A stretch of DNA of 64,000 nucleotides from Cavia porcellus. Taxonomy: Eukaryota > Chordata > Mammalia > Rodentia > Caviidae. Numbering within the stretch: position 1 is the stretch's first letter; every line of letters starts with the position of its first letter. The notes beneath the pieces are model-generated. The model searched no databases, was not told where the DNA came from, and saw only the letters and a program-made list of their open reading frames with translations. Both the position numbers and the translations under genes were made by a program. Where the stretch lies: positions 32,112,001 through 32,176,000 of the forward strand of contig NW_026947496.1 in the NCBI RefSeq assembly GCF_034190915.1. Direction: 5' to 3'. Shown here piece by piece: positions 47,231 to 57,890 of the stretch.

Positions 47231-48074
47231 ACTGTGCTTGAAGTCTATGTACCCCCCATGATGACTGATTTTTATGTAAATGAACCTGACAAACTGCAGT
47301 GTTTGAAATGTCTAAGACTGGTTCTATTGTGTTCAGTATAGTCAGAAATACACTTTACTGCAGTCTGATTCTTTGGGAACTGGCCATCTACACAGGATGT
47401 GTATGGCAATGTGAATTTGACTGTGCAGCTCTGAAGGAGCTGCATTTCTTGGTCATTATGTAAAAACCAAAGAAAATGCCCCCTGAAGCTATAGATCTCT
47501 GCCTAGCCCTGGAAGCCTCCTTGGAATGTAGGGGGCTGCTAAGTTGGTAAGAATGTGGTTGGACACAATGTGTTCTGGGATCCCACAGACAGATGAGTAG
47601 TAGGAATTGAATCTGTTTAGTAGGATGTCTTTATGTGTGAAGATTTTTTTGCTGGCTCATGAATGCTTATTTGCTTATTCATTCATAAATGTAAAAAGCA
47701 CTTCTCTTTCATGGTGTTTCCTTATTAGAGCCCAAGTAACAGGAACTGATCACTGAGGTTCTAAGAAGTACCAGATGACCCTCAATTAAACATTAATAAA
47801 TACGTTAAAGTAGCATAAGAAGGGCTTTGGCTTCCTCCAAGATAGAGTGAGAGGATGGTTAGTGTTTCTTTCATTGAGTGTTATTAGAAAGGCAAGTTAG
47901 ATCTGTAAAGTCAGTATATATTATTGATTTGGGCATATTCCTCAAAGCTTTTGCTTAACTGACTGCTTATTAACCATCTTCCTTGGTTTATTTGAATTTG
48001 TTTGTTTTTCAGCCATATTTCCAAAATGCAACCAGTACTTCTAATGTTACTGCTACCCCTCTAGTCAGATGGTC

Positions 48075-48145
48075 AGTCAGCCACATTTATTCAGCACCTG
48101 CTGGGTGCAACATGCTGTCTACAGTGCTGGCCTTAACCTTGACCT
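48075..48145 (+). repeat. Ancient L2-type repeat fragment
   Basis: CCACATTTATTCAGCACCTG and CTGGGTGCAACATGCTGTC resemble the 'TTATTGAGCACCTACTATGTGCCAGGCAC' block. Confidence 0.45.
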
Positions 48146-48699
48146 CACAAACCCAAATGATACTAGCAATGTCTGCAGAAAGTGCTCAAAGTTTAAAAGA
48201 GAGAAAAGCCAGAGGAAAGTGAACCCAGCCAAGCAGAGAGAAGGAGCAAGGAGACTCTTAGAGGCACAGCAAGACCCACACATATGGGGGACTTAGAGAG
48301 TCGCTGGTACAGTGTCTGTAGAGCTCGCTTATCTATTTATGGGTTTAAAATACTCTATTCTGAAATATTTGTGCACATATAAGAAAGTCACAGGTTTACT
48401 AAAAAAACCCCAAAACAACAATCTTTGTTTCTCCCTCATCTCAAGCCCCAACTAGACACACACAAGCCAGGCCTTTCCTCTTGACTGCAGGCTTCCACCC
48501 TCATGCACCACCACTAGCACCACCCAGGTGTGTGTCCCCAAACAGTGACCTCCCCGGCCACAGGCCTGCAGCCACCCTGTCACAAAGTCAAAGAGCTAAC
48601 AGGTTTTGCCCAGGCTCACCTCACCATTGACCCCAGCGATGTGCCTTTCCCTGCGGCTCAGGACACAATGGCATGTGATCCTTCCTACTTGGGGTGATT

Positions 48700-49340
48700 C
48701 TTTTGCACTTACTCTTTTGCAGAATTTTATGACCTTGAAAGTTTAAGGAGCGCATCCCATTGGATGACCCATAGTCCCGATCTTTCTGATGCTTCAGGGC
48801 CTCCTGGAAACACTCTGCACGTTGTTAGTGCCTCACATCCCACACTGCACAGTGCAGACCTGCCCTTCCATTGCAGAGGTCACATCACCTGGACATGTGT
48901 GGCCTCCAGGTTTCCCACTGCAAAGTTTCTTTTACTGCCCAGCATGTCATCTAAGTTTCCTTGGGTACCTGGCCCACTCCAGCCTCCTCTTCTGTTCACC
49001 AGCCAGGGGTCTATTAGTGCAGTCACCTGGGTCCTCTTCTGTGCAGCAGGCTGGCCTTGCCATCGTCCTTACTGATTTTGGCTCTCGGTTTATCCTGTTT
49101 TGGCTACATAAGCACTTCAGGTGGCGCCTGTGGTCCGTCTCAAGTCCCTCTGTCTTCCAGCTCTTCCTAATGTTTTGGTACCAGGTGTTCCAGACTCATC
49201 CTAGACAGCCCCTGCTTCCCCTCCAGGGTCAGCCCTTTCTCCAGGCAGCTCTGAGTCCTTCCCAGAGGACAGAGCTTAGGATCCCGACCTGGGCGGGCTG
49301 CTCAATACTCCTGAGGCTTTGTCATTTTGAAGCCAACTCA
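48700..49340 (+). repeat. Probable ancient L1 3'UTR fragment
   Basis: AATTTTATGACCTTGAAAG, TTTGGTACCAGGTGTTCCAG, CTCATCCTAGACAGCCCCTG, GGTCAGCCCTTTCTCC and GGATCCCGACCTGGGCGGGC follow the order of an old mammalian L1 3'UTR I recall ('GTTCTAGCCTCAT ... CAGCCATTTCTCC ... CAAGATCTGGGCGC'). The 235-codon open frame across it has no recognisable domain. Confidence 0.45.
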
Positions 49341-51777
49341 GTAGAAAAGAGAAAACATACAGGACTGAAAACAAATAAAATGAAAATATGTGGAAACACA
49401 ACACATTGGTATCTGCAGCTGTTTCCATGTCTGCACGTGAGTTTGAGGTTTGGCCCGGTAGCACTGCTTGATTCTGCTTCCCTCCCTGCTCTATGACTGT
49501 AAAGACCAGGCTGGCATGACAGGCACGAGGTGCTGCCAGTTCTGGGCAGGTCCCGCTTCCCACGGCCTGCTCCTTCCACTGTGCACATCTGAGGGCTGGA
49601 CAGCCTGTAGTCGGGGCTGCGTGGGGACTGTGGGAAGGGTTAGGCCCCCAGGACCCTGTCCCTGAAGAAGTGAAGGTGGCCTGCCTGGCTGGCTGGAGGC
49701 AGTGGGAACACAGAGGAGGTGTGTGAGGGAGACAGACCCCACCAGGGGGAGTCACCAGGTGCCTTTGGAAGAAAATGAGTTTGATCTTAGATTTGATGAG
49801 TTTTGAGGCTTTCTTTTCAGACTGTCCACAAAAAGAATTTAAATTTGAATACTTGAAACAAGTGGGAGCCTCTAAACTTCACTTTTATCAGATGCACTTT
49901 TACTCTGATCCCATGGCAGGAGACAGGCACAGTGACACAGTGTCATGATGCTGATGGCCACCAAGGCCTGGGGACGGGAACTGGCAGGCGGACTGGGTCT
50001 GTAAGGTGCCTGCAGAGGGGAGCTGGGATCTGCTGAATGGGGAGGACTCACCTGGGTGAGATGTGGGTGGGGACAGCTTGAGAAGGAGCAGCACCCCTGC
50101 TCAGCAGCGGGGAGAGTGGCTTTACCTCTCTGGTTGCCAAAGTCCAGTCAGAGGATACCCAGAGCCTTGCCTCTTGTCACCACCTATTTTTCACCTCCAG
50201 ATCCTGGCCACCCTTAAGGCTGTGTGGAGATCACTGTCTGTCTGAGTGTTCTCAGCATCTGCTCTTCTGCAAGGTTCCCAGGAGAGCAGCGGGGGGATCC
50301 TGGTCACCATGAGTTGGATCATGTATCCCTCCACTCAGAGCTATGTGATGCCATGTGAATGAAATGACCGTGTGGTGTTTTGGTGTGTGGTGCTAAAGAA
50401 AGGGAGCATCTGAGTGTGGTCCAGGAAGACTGACCAGACCGGCCCTCCTTATGTTTTCAGGGAAGCCTGATAAATCCTGGGACTTGGTTTGAGCAGATGA
50501 CCTTACTAGTCCCTTAGAATGAATCTTTGCTACATTCCTTTAGGCTGGCTCTGGCTGTTGGTTTCAGTGCATTTGGTGAGTTTATGTAAAGATTCTCAGC
50601 AGACAGCCGCAGAGATAGGGCCTTGTGGCCATGACACCCGTTCACTTCCTTCCCCTCAGCTGGCATGTGCTGTAGGATGTGAAGGAAGAAGAGTTGGGTC
50701 AGGAGCGCTCTGTGATGGGTTTGCCCGGCCTGTGATCAAAGGCTTTGTTCAGAGCAACCAGCTTGGGGAAACACTGGTTGAATTTGTAGAACAGAGTCCC
50801 CTGGAAACGACCTCCTTGGGATGTGCCCTGCAGAACCCTGGAAGATGCAGGGTCTTCTGTGATCTAGACTGGAGCTTGAGTGGGCAGCAGGTGCCCCCAG
50901 ACAGCAGCAGCCACCTGGGAGCTTGGGTGCCCAGTTCCCCCACCCTAGACCCCAGTGAGGTATAGAGGTTCATGGTCATGGCGCCCCAGCCCAGCAGTGA
51001 CCACTGGGACGGCAACCGAGGGATGCAGCTTCAGATCCAGTCTTCATCAGTTTATAGGAAACTTTGCAAAGGTTGTTTAGGCATTTGGTTATGAAGGTAA
51101 GTTCCCACTGAAGGGGATTCCAGTTTCCACAGCTCTTTTTTTAAACATTGTTTTTTAGTTTTCCTGGATTTATCCCTTCTCTCAGGAGACCTAGGACAAT
51201 CAGAGTCTGCTTTATAGTAGAAGTTGGTTTATGGTCATTCGCAGCAAGGGGGAATCTGAGTATTACTTCTGGCTCTGCTCTGACTCAACATACAGTTTTT
51301 GAGGAAACATTCTTTTTTATTTTTAAAAATTAATTTTATTGGTATACTTTAGATGATCACATTCATAATAGGGGATTTGTACTTGTGAATAATATATCTT
51401 GATTCTTCTTTTTTTTCCTGATCAGCTGCCCTCCCTTCAATCCTTCTTCCCCTTCTTATTATAGAAGTTTTTCTATTTTTTCTTTCTAGTCCCTTTTGCT
51501 TCTTTTCCCTTCCTTTCATTCCAACTCTCCCCTCCCTTGTTCACCTTTCCATTTGAACATTTTCTTCTTAATTCACAATATCTATTATACATTTTGGTCC
51601 TTATTTACCCTTTTTGTTTCTCACACCAGAGAAACAGTGCAATTTTTAGACATGTTTATCCAATTTATTTCACTTAAGAGTATCATCTGAAGATACATCC
51701 GTTTACTTTTATGTTTCAGGCTTATTCTTCTTTATGGCTGAGTAGTACTCCATTGTATTAAAAACCACACCTTCTTT

Positions 51778-53698
51778 TTTTTTTATTTAAAGAGAAAAAC
51801 AAAACGAAGCAAGACAGTAAAAGGCTAGAAGCAACACAGAATTTCAAGAGAAAAAACATACAGTAAGAGTTCACCAGTTAATAGATCACACATTGTCAAC
51901 TTACAAACAGCTGTCCAGATTACAAAATTAAAGCATACAAAGTGGAGATTAATACAGTGAGATTGCAGTCAGTTCTGTTCAATGATCCAAGAAAAACTCA
52001 GCAATATGGTTCTCTTTCCTACACATTTAAATAAACTTGCAGTTATATCCTTGAGATCACTTTCCTTCCTCTTTTTTTTACACTAACAATCGCACATTTT
52101 GGTTTCCATTACTTCTACAGTTTTTTTTAACTTTTTCTTTGAAGAGGAAAAGAAAAAAGATTGAAAAAAAGGCCAAAAAACAAAAAACAAAACAAGACGG
52201 ACCAAAGAAAAACCCAATGTGACAAAGCAAAACAGTCATTTAGATCAGGAGGATGGACATAGCATAAAATGAAAAAAAAAAAGGGGGGGTGATTACTAGG
52301 TGATCAACAACGGTTACCATTATGCCTCTTGTTATCCTAAAAAGAGTAGCCTATATCAGCTAGTATAAAAGAATTGAACAAAACTGTACATAAGACCAAT
52401 AAAACCACATTGGAGAGCTTACAGGATTCCAAAGAAGATAATAGTCAAATAACAATGGGCATCATAGAATATCTGGTTGCCTTCCAAATGGTTGCCTATA
52501 CACTCAAACTTGATACTATTAAGTGAAACAGAATATAATAAAATCAGTCAGAACAAGATATGGAGAACACTTCAGGGGTTCAAATCAGGTTAATAGGGAA
52601 ACAAAAAAAATTACTATAATCTATTGCACTATTTTTAATTTAGTTTTCCCTTAGTTAAAAGATACTAAGAAATAAATTAATTTTTTTAAAAAAAAGGAAA
52701 GAAAAAGTGGGGGAGACTGAGATTAAAAAAAAAAAAAAAGAACGTATCAATATAACAACACCGGTCAGAATTGAAAAATTTAACCATCATTGTGTTTCAC
52801 CCCCAGATAGCTTGACATTAATAGTAGTTACCATAGTGACTCTTTCCTTGAAATATTTGAGTCTAACTTCGTATACTATAGCATCAAATTTATCAAGACA
52901 GTGTGAGACCATTCAAGAGAATGAAATTATTGCAGGGTATTTAGAACCAGCTAGCAGAAACCAAACATCAATTTCTATATTATCTCTTTGTCTATAAAAA
53001 ACTTGCTTATACTATCGCAAACATTAAGATATAATAAGGTACCACATGTTAGAACCAATGGAAACAAATGAACAAAAACTTGATGGGGCTTCAAAACAGG
53101 ATGATATTAAATCAGCGCTAGCTATTACGCTCTTATTGTCTTCAAAATAGTTATTTGTAGTATCACAGATAATAAAATAAAACCACCCAAATTAAAACCA
53201 TTCCAAGTAATGAGTGAAAACATTATATGGCTTCAAACCAGTGTGACTGGGAATCATGATTACCACGTACTTTCATGTATTCTTATTATTTCTTACACTA
53301 GGGAAACTATTCGGTAATTATACAGGTGAGTTTGATTTATTTCACTTATAAGTATGGTCTCGAGCTGCGTCCATTTATTTATAAATGTCTCAATGTGATC
53401 ATTCTTTATAGCTGAGTAGTACTCCATTGTATAAAAATACCACAGCTTTTTTATCCATTCCTCAGTTGATGGACACTTGGGTTGTTTCCAAGATCTGGCT
53501 ATTACAAATTGTGCTGCTATAAACATGGGTGCACATATATCACTGTGGTATGATGCTTTCAGTTCTTCTGGGAATATGCCTAGGAGTGCAATAGCTGGGT
53601 CAAATGGTGTTTCCAGTCCCAGCTTTCTGAGCATTTGTTATTGGTGGTTTTCTTGATCTTGGCCATTCTTTCAGGAGTGAGATGAAATCTCAGTGTGG
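51778..53698 (-). mobile_element. Inner antisense L1 (long 3'UTR plus ORF2 C-terminus) nested in older L1
   Basis: It is flanked by an identical 18-mer AAAAACCACACCTTCTTT at 51760-51777 and 53699-53716. From the right, the minus strand reads the end of ORF2, then a roughly 1.5-kb A-rich 3'UTR, then the tail at 51778-51783. The 3'UTR shares blocks with the L1 at 280-2976, for example the rc of CCTATACACTCAAACTTGAT. It belongs to the same subfamily as that copy. The perfect duplication implies recent integration. Confidence 0.92.
53293..53697 (-). pseudogene. L1 ORF2p extreme C-terminus
   Basis: About 113 codons open to the native stop: [58 protein letters not shown], then TMEYYSAIKNDH. It is nearly identical to the corresponding end of the L1 at 285-1791, differing at a handful of residues. 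It is truncated 5' of this point; further upstream a 1-bp frame change is visible near 53635-53697. Confidence 0.92.
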
Positions 53699-53954
53699 AA
53701 AAACCACACCTTCTTTATCCATTCATTCATCGATGGGCACTTGAGCTGAGGAAACATTCTTAAAATTAACTCTTGGACACAATTTTTTCAACTAATTCTG
53801 TAGAACCCATGAGGTTTGGGAGGTGTTTCCCCAAATGATCATAATGGTCTTAAATGTAATTAGCATTAAGTGTCCCTTCAGAGTGTACTTTATGGCTCTG
53901 ACCACAGGGTAGCACATAAACTATGGCCTCCACGAGCTGGGGAGATGAGGGCGT

Positions 53955-54335
53955 CTTGGTCACTTTCCTCATTGCAGGGATACAATATGTGACACCAGCA
54001 ACTTAAAGAAGGGGAGATTTATTTCAGCTCACATTTTAGAAGTTTCAGTCCTTGTATGACTGGTGGCAGTGGCACTTTGGAAAGGCCTGAGCAGAGGAAA
54101 GCTTCTCTCCTCTTGGAGGATAGGAAGCACAGAGAGGAGGAAGGATCCAGGGAGGGAGATACGAACTTGTAGGCCATGCCCTCAGTGACCTGCCTCATTC
54201 TACCAGATCCCCCTTCCAAAACCAAGCCAGCTGTAATGCCCCATAATCCATCCCTTCCACAAGCCTTGCCTCTGAGTGCATGGGACTCGGGTGAGGGGAC
54301 CTCCAGATAGAAACCATATAAGGAGGAGGATGTCA
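53955..54335. repeat. Dispersed repeat, same family as 33874-34215 (copy 3)
   Basis: GGTCACTTTCCTCATTGCAG, GGGAGATTTATTTCAGCTCA, AGAAGTTTCAGTCCTTG and GCCTGAGCAGAGGAAAGC share the order of the family. It ends about 190 bp before DISC1 exon 4. Confidence 0.6.
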
Positions 54336-54528
54336 TGGGTGGGATGGTAGGCGATGTTCGGAAGCTCAGGTGCTTTGCTCAGGAGACAAATGCTGGCTCA
54401 GAAAGTGGCCCTTCTGCATGGCATTGTTCTGGTGCAGGTGGGCTTGGCCTGGAAGGGGAGATACAGGTTCCCTCTTTATTCTGAGAGTCATGGTCCTCTT
54501 TCCTTCTCTCATTGCTATTGATTTCCAG

Positions 54529-54676
54529 CTGAGATGCTGAGACAGAGATTGGAAGACCTGGAGCAGGAGCGAGGCCGCCTGTCTGTGGTGCTCCCATCCC
54601 TGCAGCCGGCCCTCAGCAACTTCCTGGGCCACCTGGTGACGCAGGCCCAGGCCACCCTGCACCGAGCTACTCAGCC
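54529..54676 (+). CDS. DISC1: DISC1 exon 4
   Basis: This 148-bp exon completes the GCT alanine codon begun in exon 3. It encodes AEMLRQRLEDLEQERGRL, SVVLPSLQPALSNFLGHL and VTQAQATLHRATQ, then two bases of the next codon. Human DISC1 reads AETLQQRLEDLEQEKISL and LPSRQPALSSFLGHLAAQ here, so identity is clear. The heptad-like leucines (LRQRLEDLEQE) are the start of the coiled coils used for self-association and partner binding. The acceptor is GATTTCCAG|CT, the donor AGCC|GTGAGT, leaving in phase 2. No stop or indel is present. An overlapping antisense open frame (54366-54743) is a shadow. Confidence 0.96.
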
Positions 54677-55785
54677 GTGAGTACCTGGGGGTGCCACCTC
54701 TCTCCCTGCACTTTTCTTCTTGCAGTGAAGAACTGGAAAGCATTGACTGTGATGAGAAATGAGGGTTTATTTTTGTTTGGGGAACGGTCCCTCATTTTGG
54801 GGTCTTTTCCTATGAAGAAATGTTCCCTGAGTGGACAGGTTCTGACGTGGTCCTCTCACAGCAGGTGACTTCCACTTCTGCTGTCTTCGCGGACACTGAA
54901 GTGTCACCTCGTCTCTCTTCCTTTACCACATGTGCCTTTCCTAACTTGACTTTCTACTTAATTCTTTTTGTTTAATTGTTGGAGTTATTTCTTGTTTTCT
55001 ACCCCAATCTACTTGTCAATTTATCATGTTCCTATCTAACAAACATACAGAAGAGTCACCAAGGCCTTTAGAAGTAACTAATTTAATTTTTAAAATCATC
55101 AGTACAACACAATGCATAATAACATCAAACCCAGCCCTGGCAATTTAGCAAAACCCTGTCTCAAACAATACATATAACATTCACCCTTTAGATCGTCTGT
55201 AATTATATAGAGCAGCTGCATTAAGTTCATTTGCAGTGCTGAACAACCATTACTCACATCCATCTCCAGAACGTAGTCATCATGTGAACCCGAAACTCTG
55301 GCCCCATTGACCACTGCCTCTGCACCCCTCTTGCTGCTAGCTGTTACCTCCACTCTCGTTTCTGTCTATGCATTTTACTGCTCCAGGGACCTCATTTAAC
55401 CAGAATCATCATCATGTAGAATGAATCCTTTTGTGATTGCCTTAGGATAATGTCCTCACCTTAATCCATGTTGCAGCCCGTGTCAGAATTTCCTTCCTTG
55501 TCAGGGCTGAGTATTTCATTGTAGAGATAGACCTTATTCATGCATGGGAAGAGAGTAACTCACTTAGCTGTCACGGTGATTCTGGGGGTAGTATTTTGTA
55601 TATTGATTGCTGTGTGCACATAGAGATCTGTATCAACATTGTCTTTCCATAGCTGGGCCTAAGAAAGAGGAGACAAGGGCTCAGATAGACCCAGGGGTGA
55701 GCGCTGAGGCAGACACAGCATGGAGGTTCAGCTCGTGTCCCAGCACTGGGCTGCCAGTGCCAAAGGCTTCTTTTATTGTCTCTTT

Positions 55786-55975
55786 TTTAAAAAAATTTAT
55801 TTAAAGTAGAAAACAAAACAAAACAGTATAAGGGTACAAGTAATACAGAATTTCAACAAAAAACAGTAAGAAATCACTCGTTAATAGATTACATATTGTC
55901 CTCTTAGAAATAGTTGTTCAAGTTACAGGATTAAAGTATACAAAGTGGACATTCAAACAGTGAGACTGCAAACAG
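55786..55975 (-). mobile_element. Short 3'UTR-only L1 insertion, antisense
   Basis: The 190-bp insert is the reverse complement of the final L1 3'UTR segment (on +, GTACAAGTAATACAGAATTT, then ATCACTCGTTAATAGATTAC), closely related to 5956-6224. TTGTCTCTTT flanks it at 55776-55785 and 55976-55985. The T-rich left border is its tail. Confidence 0.9.
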
Positions 55976-57814
55976 TTGTCTCTTTAGCCTGACACGCAAC
56001 TTGGATGGGGAGTACTATTTGCTATGGCCTTGGCTGGATCCCTTATAGAATGTGATTAATTAAAGCAAGATAGTATCCTACATTTTCCGTTGTATTAGGT
56101 TACATCAGGGGTCCTCGTTTACGTTTGACCATTTTGGGAGCTATCAAAATTGTGATTCTGCAGAATTCACCCTGGGATGTCTTTCCCAAAGTACAGGTCT
56201 TTATTGGGTATTTGCTAAGCCAATATTTATGCTGGCTTACTTCTCAGCAAGCACCTTTTCTCCTTTTCCTCATGGGAGTTACCCATTTGCTGTGAGGACT
56301 CTAAAGATCTGTCCCCACCTCTCCCTTCCCCCACGCCCCAGCCTGCCCACTTCTGAGTCCTGTTGTTGTTCCTGTCTGCCTCTGTCTTATCCATGCCCCC
56401 CTCTCACCCCCCATGACAGGGCCTTCCATTGGGTCCGTGAATGTCCTCTGGCTGGTGTACCTGACCCCATCAGGGCTCCTGCTCACCTGCATCTCCAGTG
56501 CCACAGATGGGGACCTCAGGCTGTGCTCAGTGGCTCTCACTGCATTCAGGGTGAACTAGATGCTCTTAGTGTGATGCACAAAGCTGTGTCCGGCACTGTC
56601 CCATAGCCATGAGTCCTCTGGTGCCCTGCACGTTTCCATGTCCTCCGGCATGTGCTGCGCATGGTCACCAGCTGTTGCTCTCTCTTGAGGCAGTCAAGCT
56701 GCCCCTCTCCTGGATCCTTGCCCCTCAGTCATTTGTCATCCTGTGATCTGTTGGCACTCGAGTGGCCGCACCATTCTGTTTCCAGAATGTGTGTTCCTTT
56801 TGCTGGATGACAGCCACCGAGAGGCCAAAGTGTCCTGTGTTTGCTTTTGTCACCGAGTTTAGTGACATTGTTGCATATGTGTGCACACAGGATCACCAAC
56901 CGATGTGACAGGGGAGAGAGATAAAGAGGAGAGAGAGGAGAAGATTCCCTCAGGCCCTCTGAGGCCCAGTGAGCAGAACCTGGATGCGAGGTCAGGAACC
57001 TACCTTCCATCCCATCTCCTCCTCTACCCAGCTGAGCATGGCTTGGTGTGGCCCCCCCCCAGCCTCTGAATCCCTTCATTGGAAAGTGAAGGGTTGAGTT
57101 AGGTTCCTGTTTTTCATTCCTCAATTACTGACATATTGCCTTGGCTTTTCTCTTTACAAATTTACCTGTCCTGTTATTGCCATACCTTAAAAATAATGGC
57201 TTGAAATCTACTTCTTTATTATATCTTTATAATGCATGCATAGGTGATTACATAGTTACTGATAATGAAGGACTCCTGTCCCTGAGACACCAACTGCTGG
57301 AGTGGCTTCTGACATCTGCCCCACCTGGGTGTCTGACTGGCAGGTTGGGGGACTGCTGTTCTCACAGAGGCCACCAGGGGGCCCTCAGACACAGCCCTGC
57401 CCTCTGTGGGGCAGGGCTTTGAGTCCAATGAATGGTTCTTTTCCTGTGCAAATAAAATAGTGGTATTAACATGGCCCATTTTCAACGCTAATAAGACGCA
57501 CGGAGAAGTGCCTCTTAATCTTTCTGAGGTCAAGAATTGAGTCTGGTGATAGCTATAGATGTCTTCAATCATGGGCCATGTATGTTTATACATGCAAGTT
57601 GCATGGTGCAGTATCAGAAGACTTGCAGATGGGGGCCAAGCCAGTCACTTCTGGGGCGAGGGGAGTCTTTGGAGCTTAGGAAACTTTGGAGTGAGACTGA
57701 AGGAAATTCAAACACCAAGCTACTTTAAAAAATTATTTTTATTGTCATTTTGTTTTAAAAAATTACTATGTAATCCACTTTTTAAATAAAAGCGTGTTTA
57801 ACTTCTCAGAACTT

Positions 57815-57890
57815 AGGGTAGGGTATGGCTCGGTGTACAGCACTTGTGTAGCATGTGTGAGATGCTGAGCTCCTTACCAGCAACACCACA
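57815..57890 (+). mobile_element. Old ID-like / tRNA-derived SINE fragment
   Basis: AGGGTATGGCTCGGTGTACA, GCACTTGTGTAGCATGTGTG, AGATGCTGAGCTCC and CAGCAACACCACACAC follow the ID/B4 left-arm order with A- and B-box remnants. It is diverged. Confidence 0.75.

Larger units (their letters stand above)
51315..53746 (-). mobile_element. Outer antisense L1 3'-end copy, split by a younger L1
   Basis: The left part (51315-51777) and right part (53717-53746) form one antisense L1 3'-end fragment, reading GGCTGAGTAGTACTCCATTG then CCATTCATTCATCGATGGGC. TGAGGAAACATTCTT occurs at 51300-51314 and 53747-53761, a 15-bp target duplication around the whole structure. The interior is occupied by another L1 (51778-53698). 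Confidence 0.85.
28398..54528 (+). other. DISC1: DISC1 intron 3
   Basis: A 26.1-kb intron from GTGAGT at 28398 to TTTCCAG at 54522-54528. Named repeats are listed separately. I see no gene or nameable element in about 28760-29985, 30170-33025, 34220-35330, 35700-36295, 36470-40065, 41770-43740, 44210-45070, 45220-46450, 47235-48065 and 49345-51300, beyond short low-complexity tracts. Confidence 0.88.

Noticed and set aside
48789..49496. 235-codon sense open frame
   Set aside because: It overlaps sequence resembling an old L1 3'UTR, is rich in S/L/P/F without domain structure, and has no DISC1 similarity.
50519..50965. 148-codon sense open frame with a hydrophobic start
   Set aside because: The apparent signal peptide is not backed by any family resemblance, splice site or neighbouring exon.
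54366..54743. 125-codon antisense frame across DISC1 exon 4
   Set aside because: Shadow of the exon on the opposite strand.
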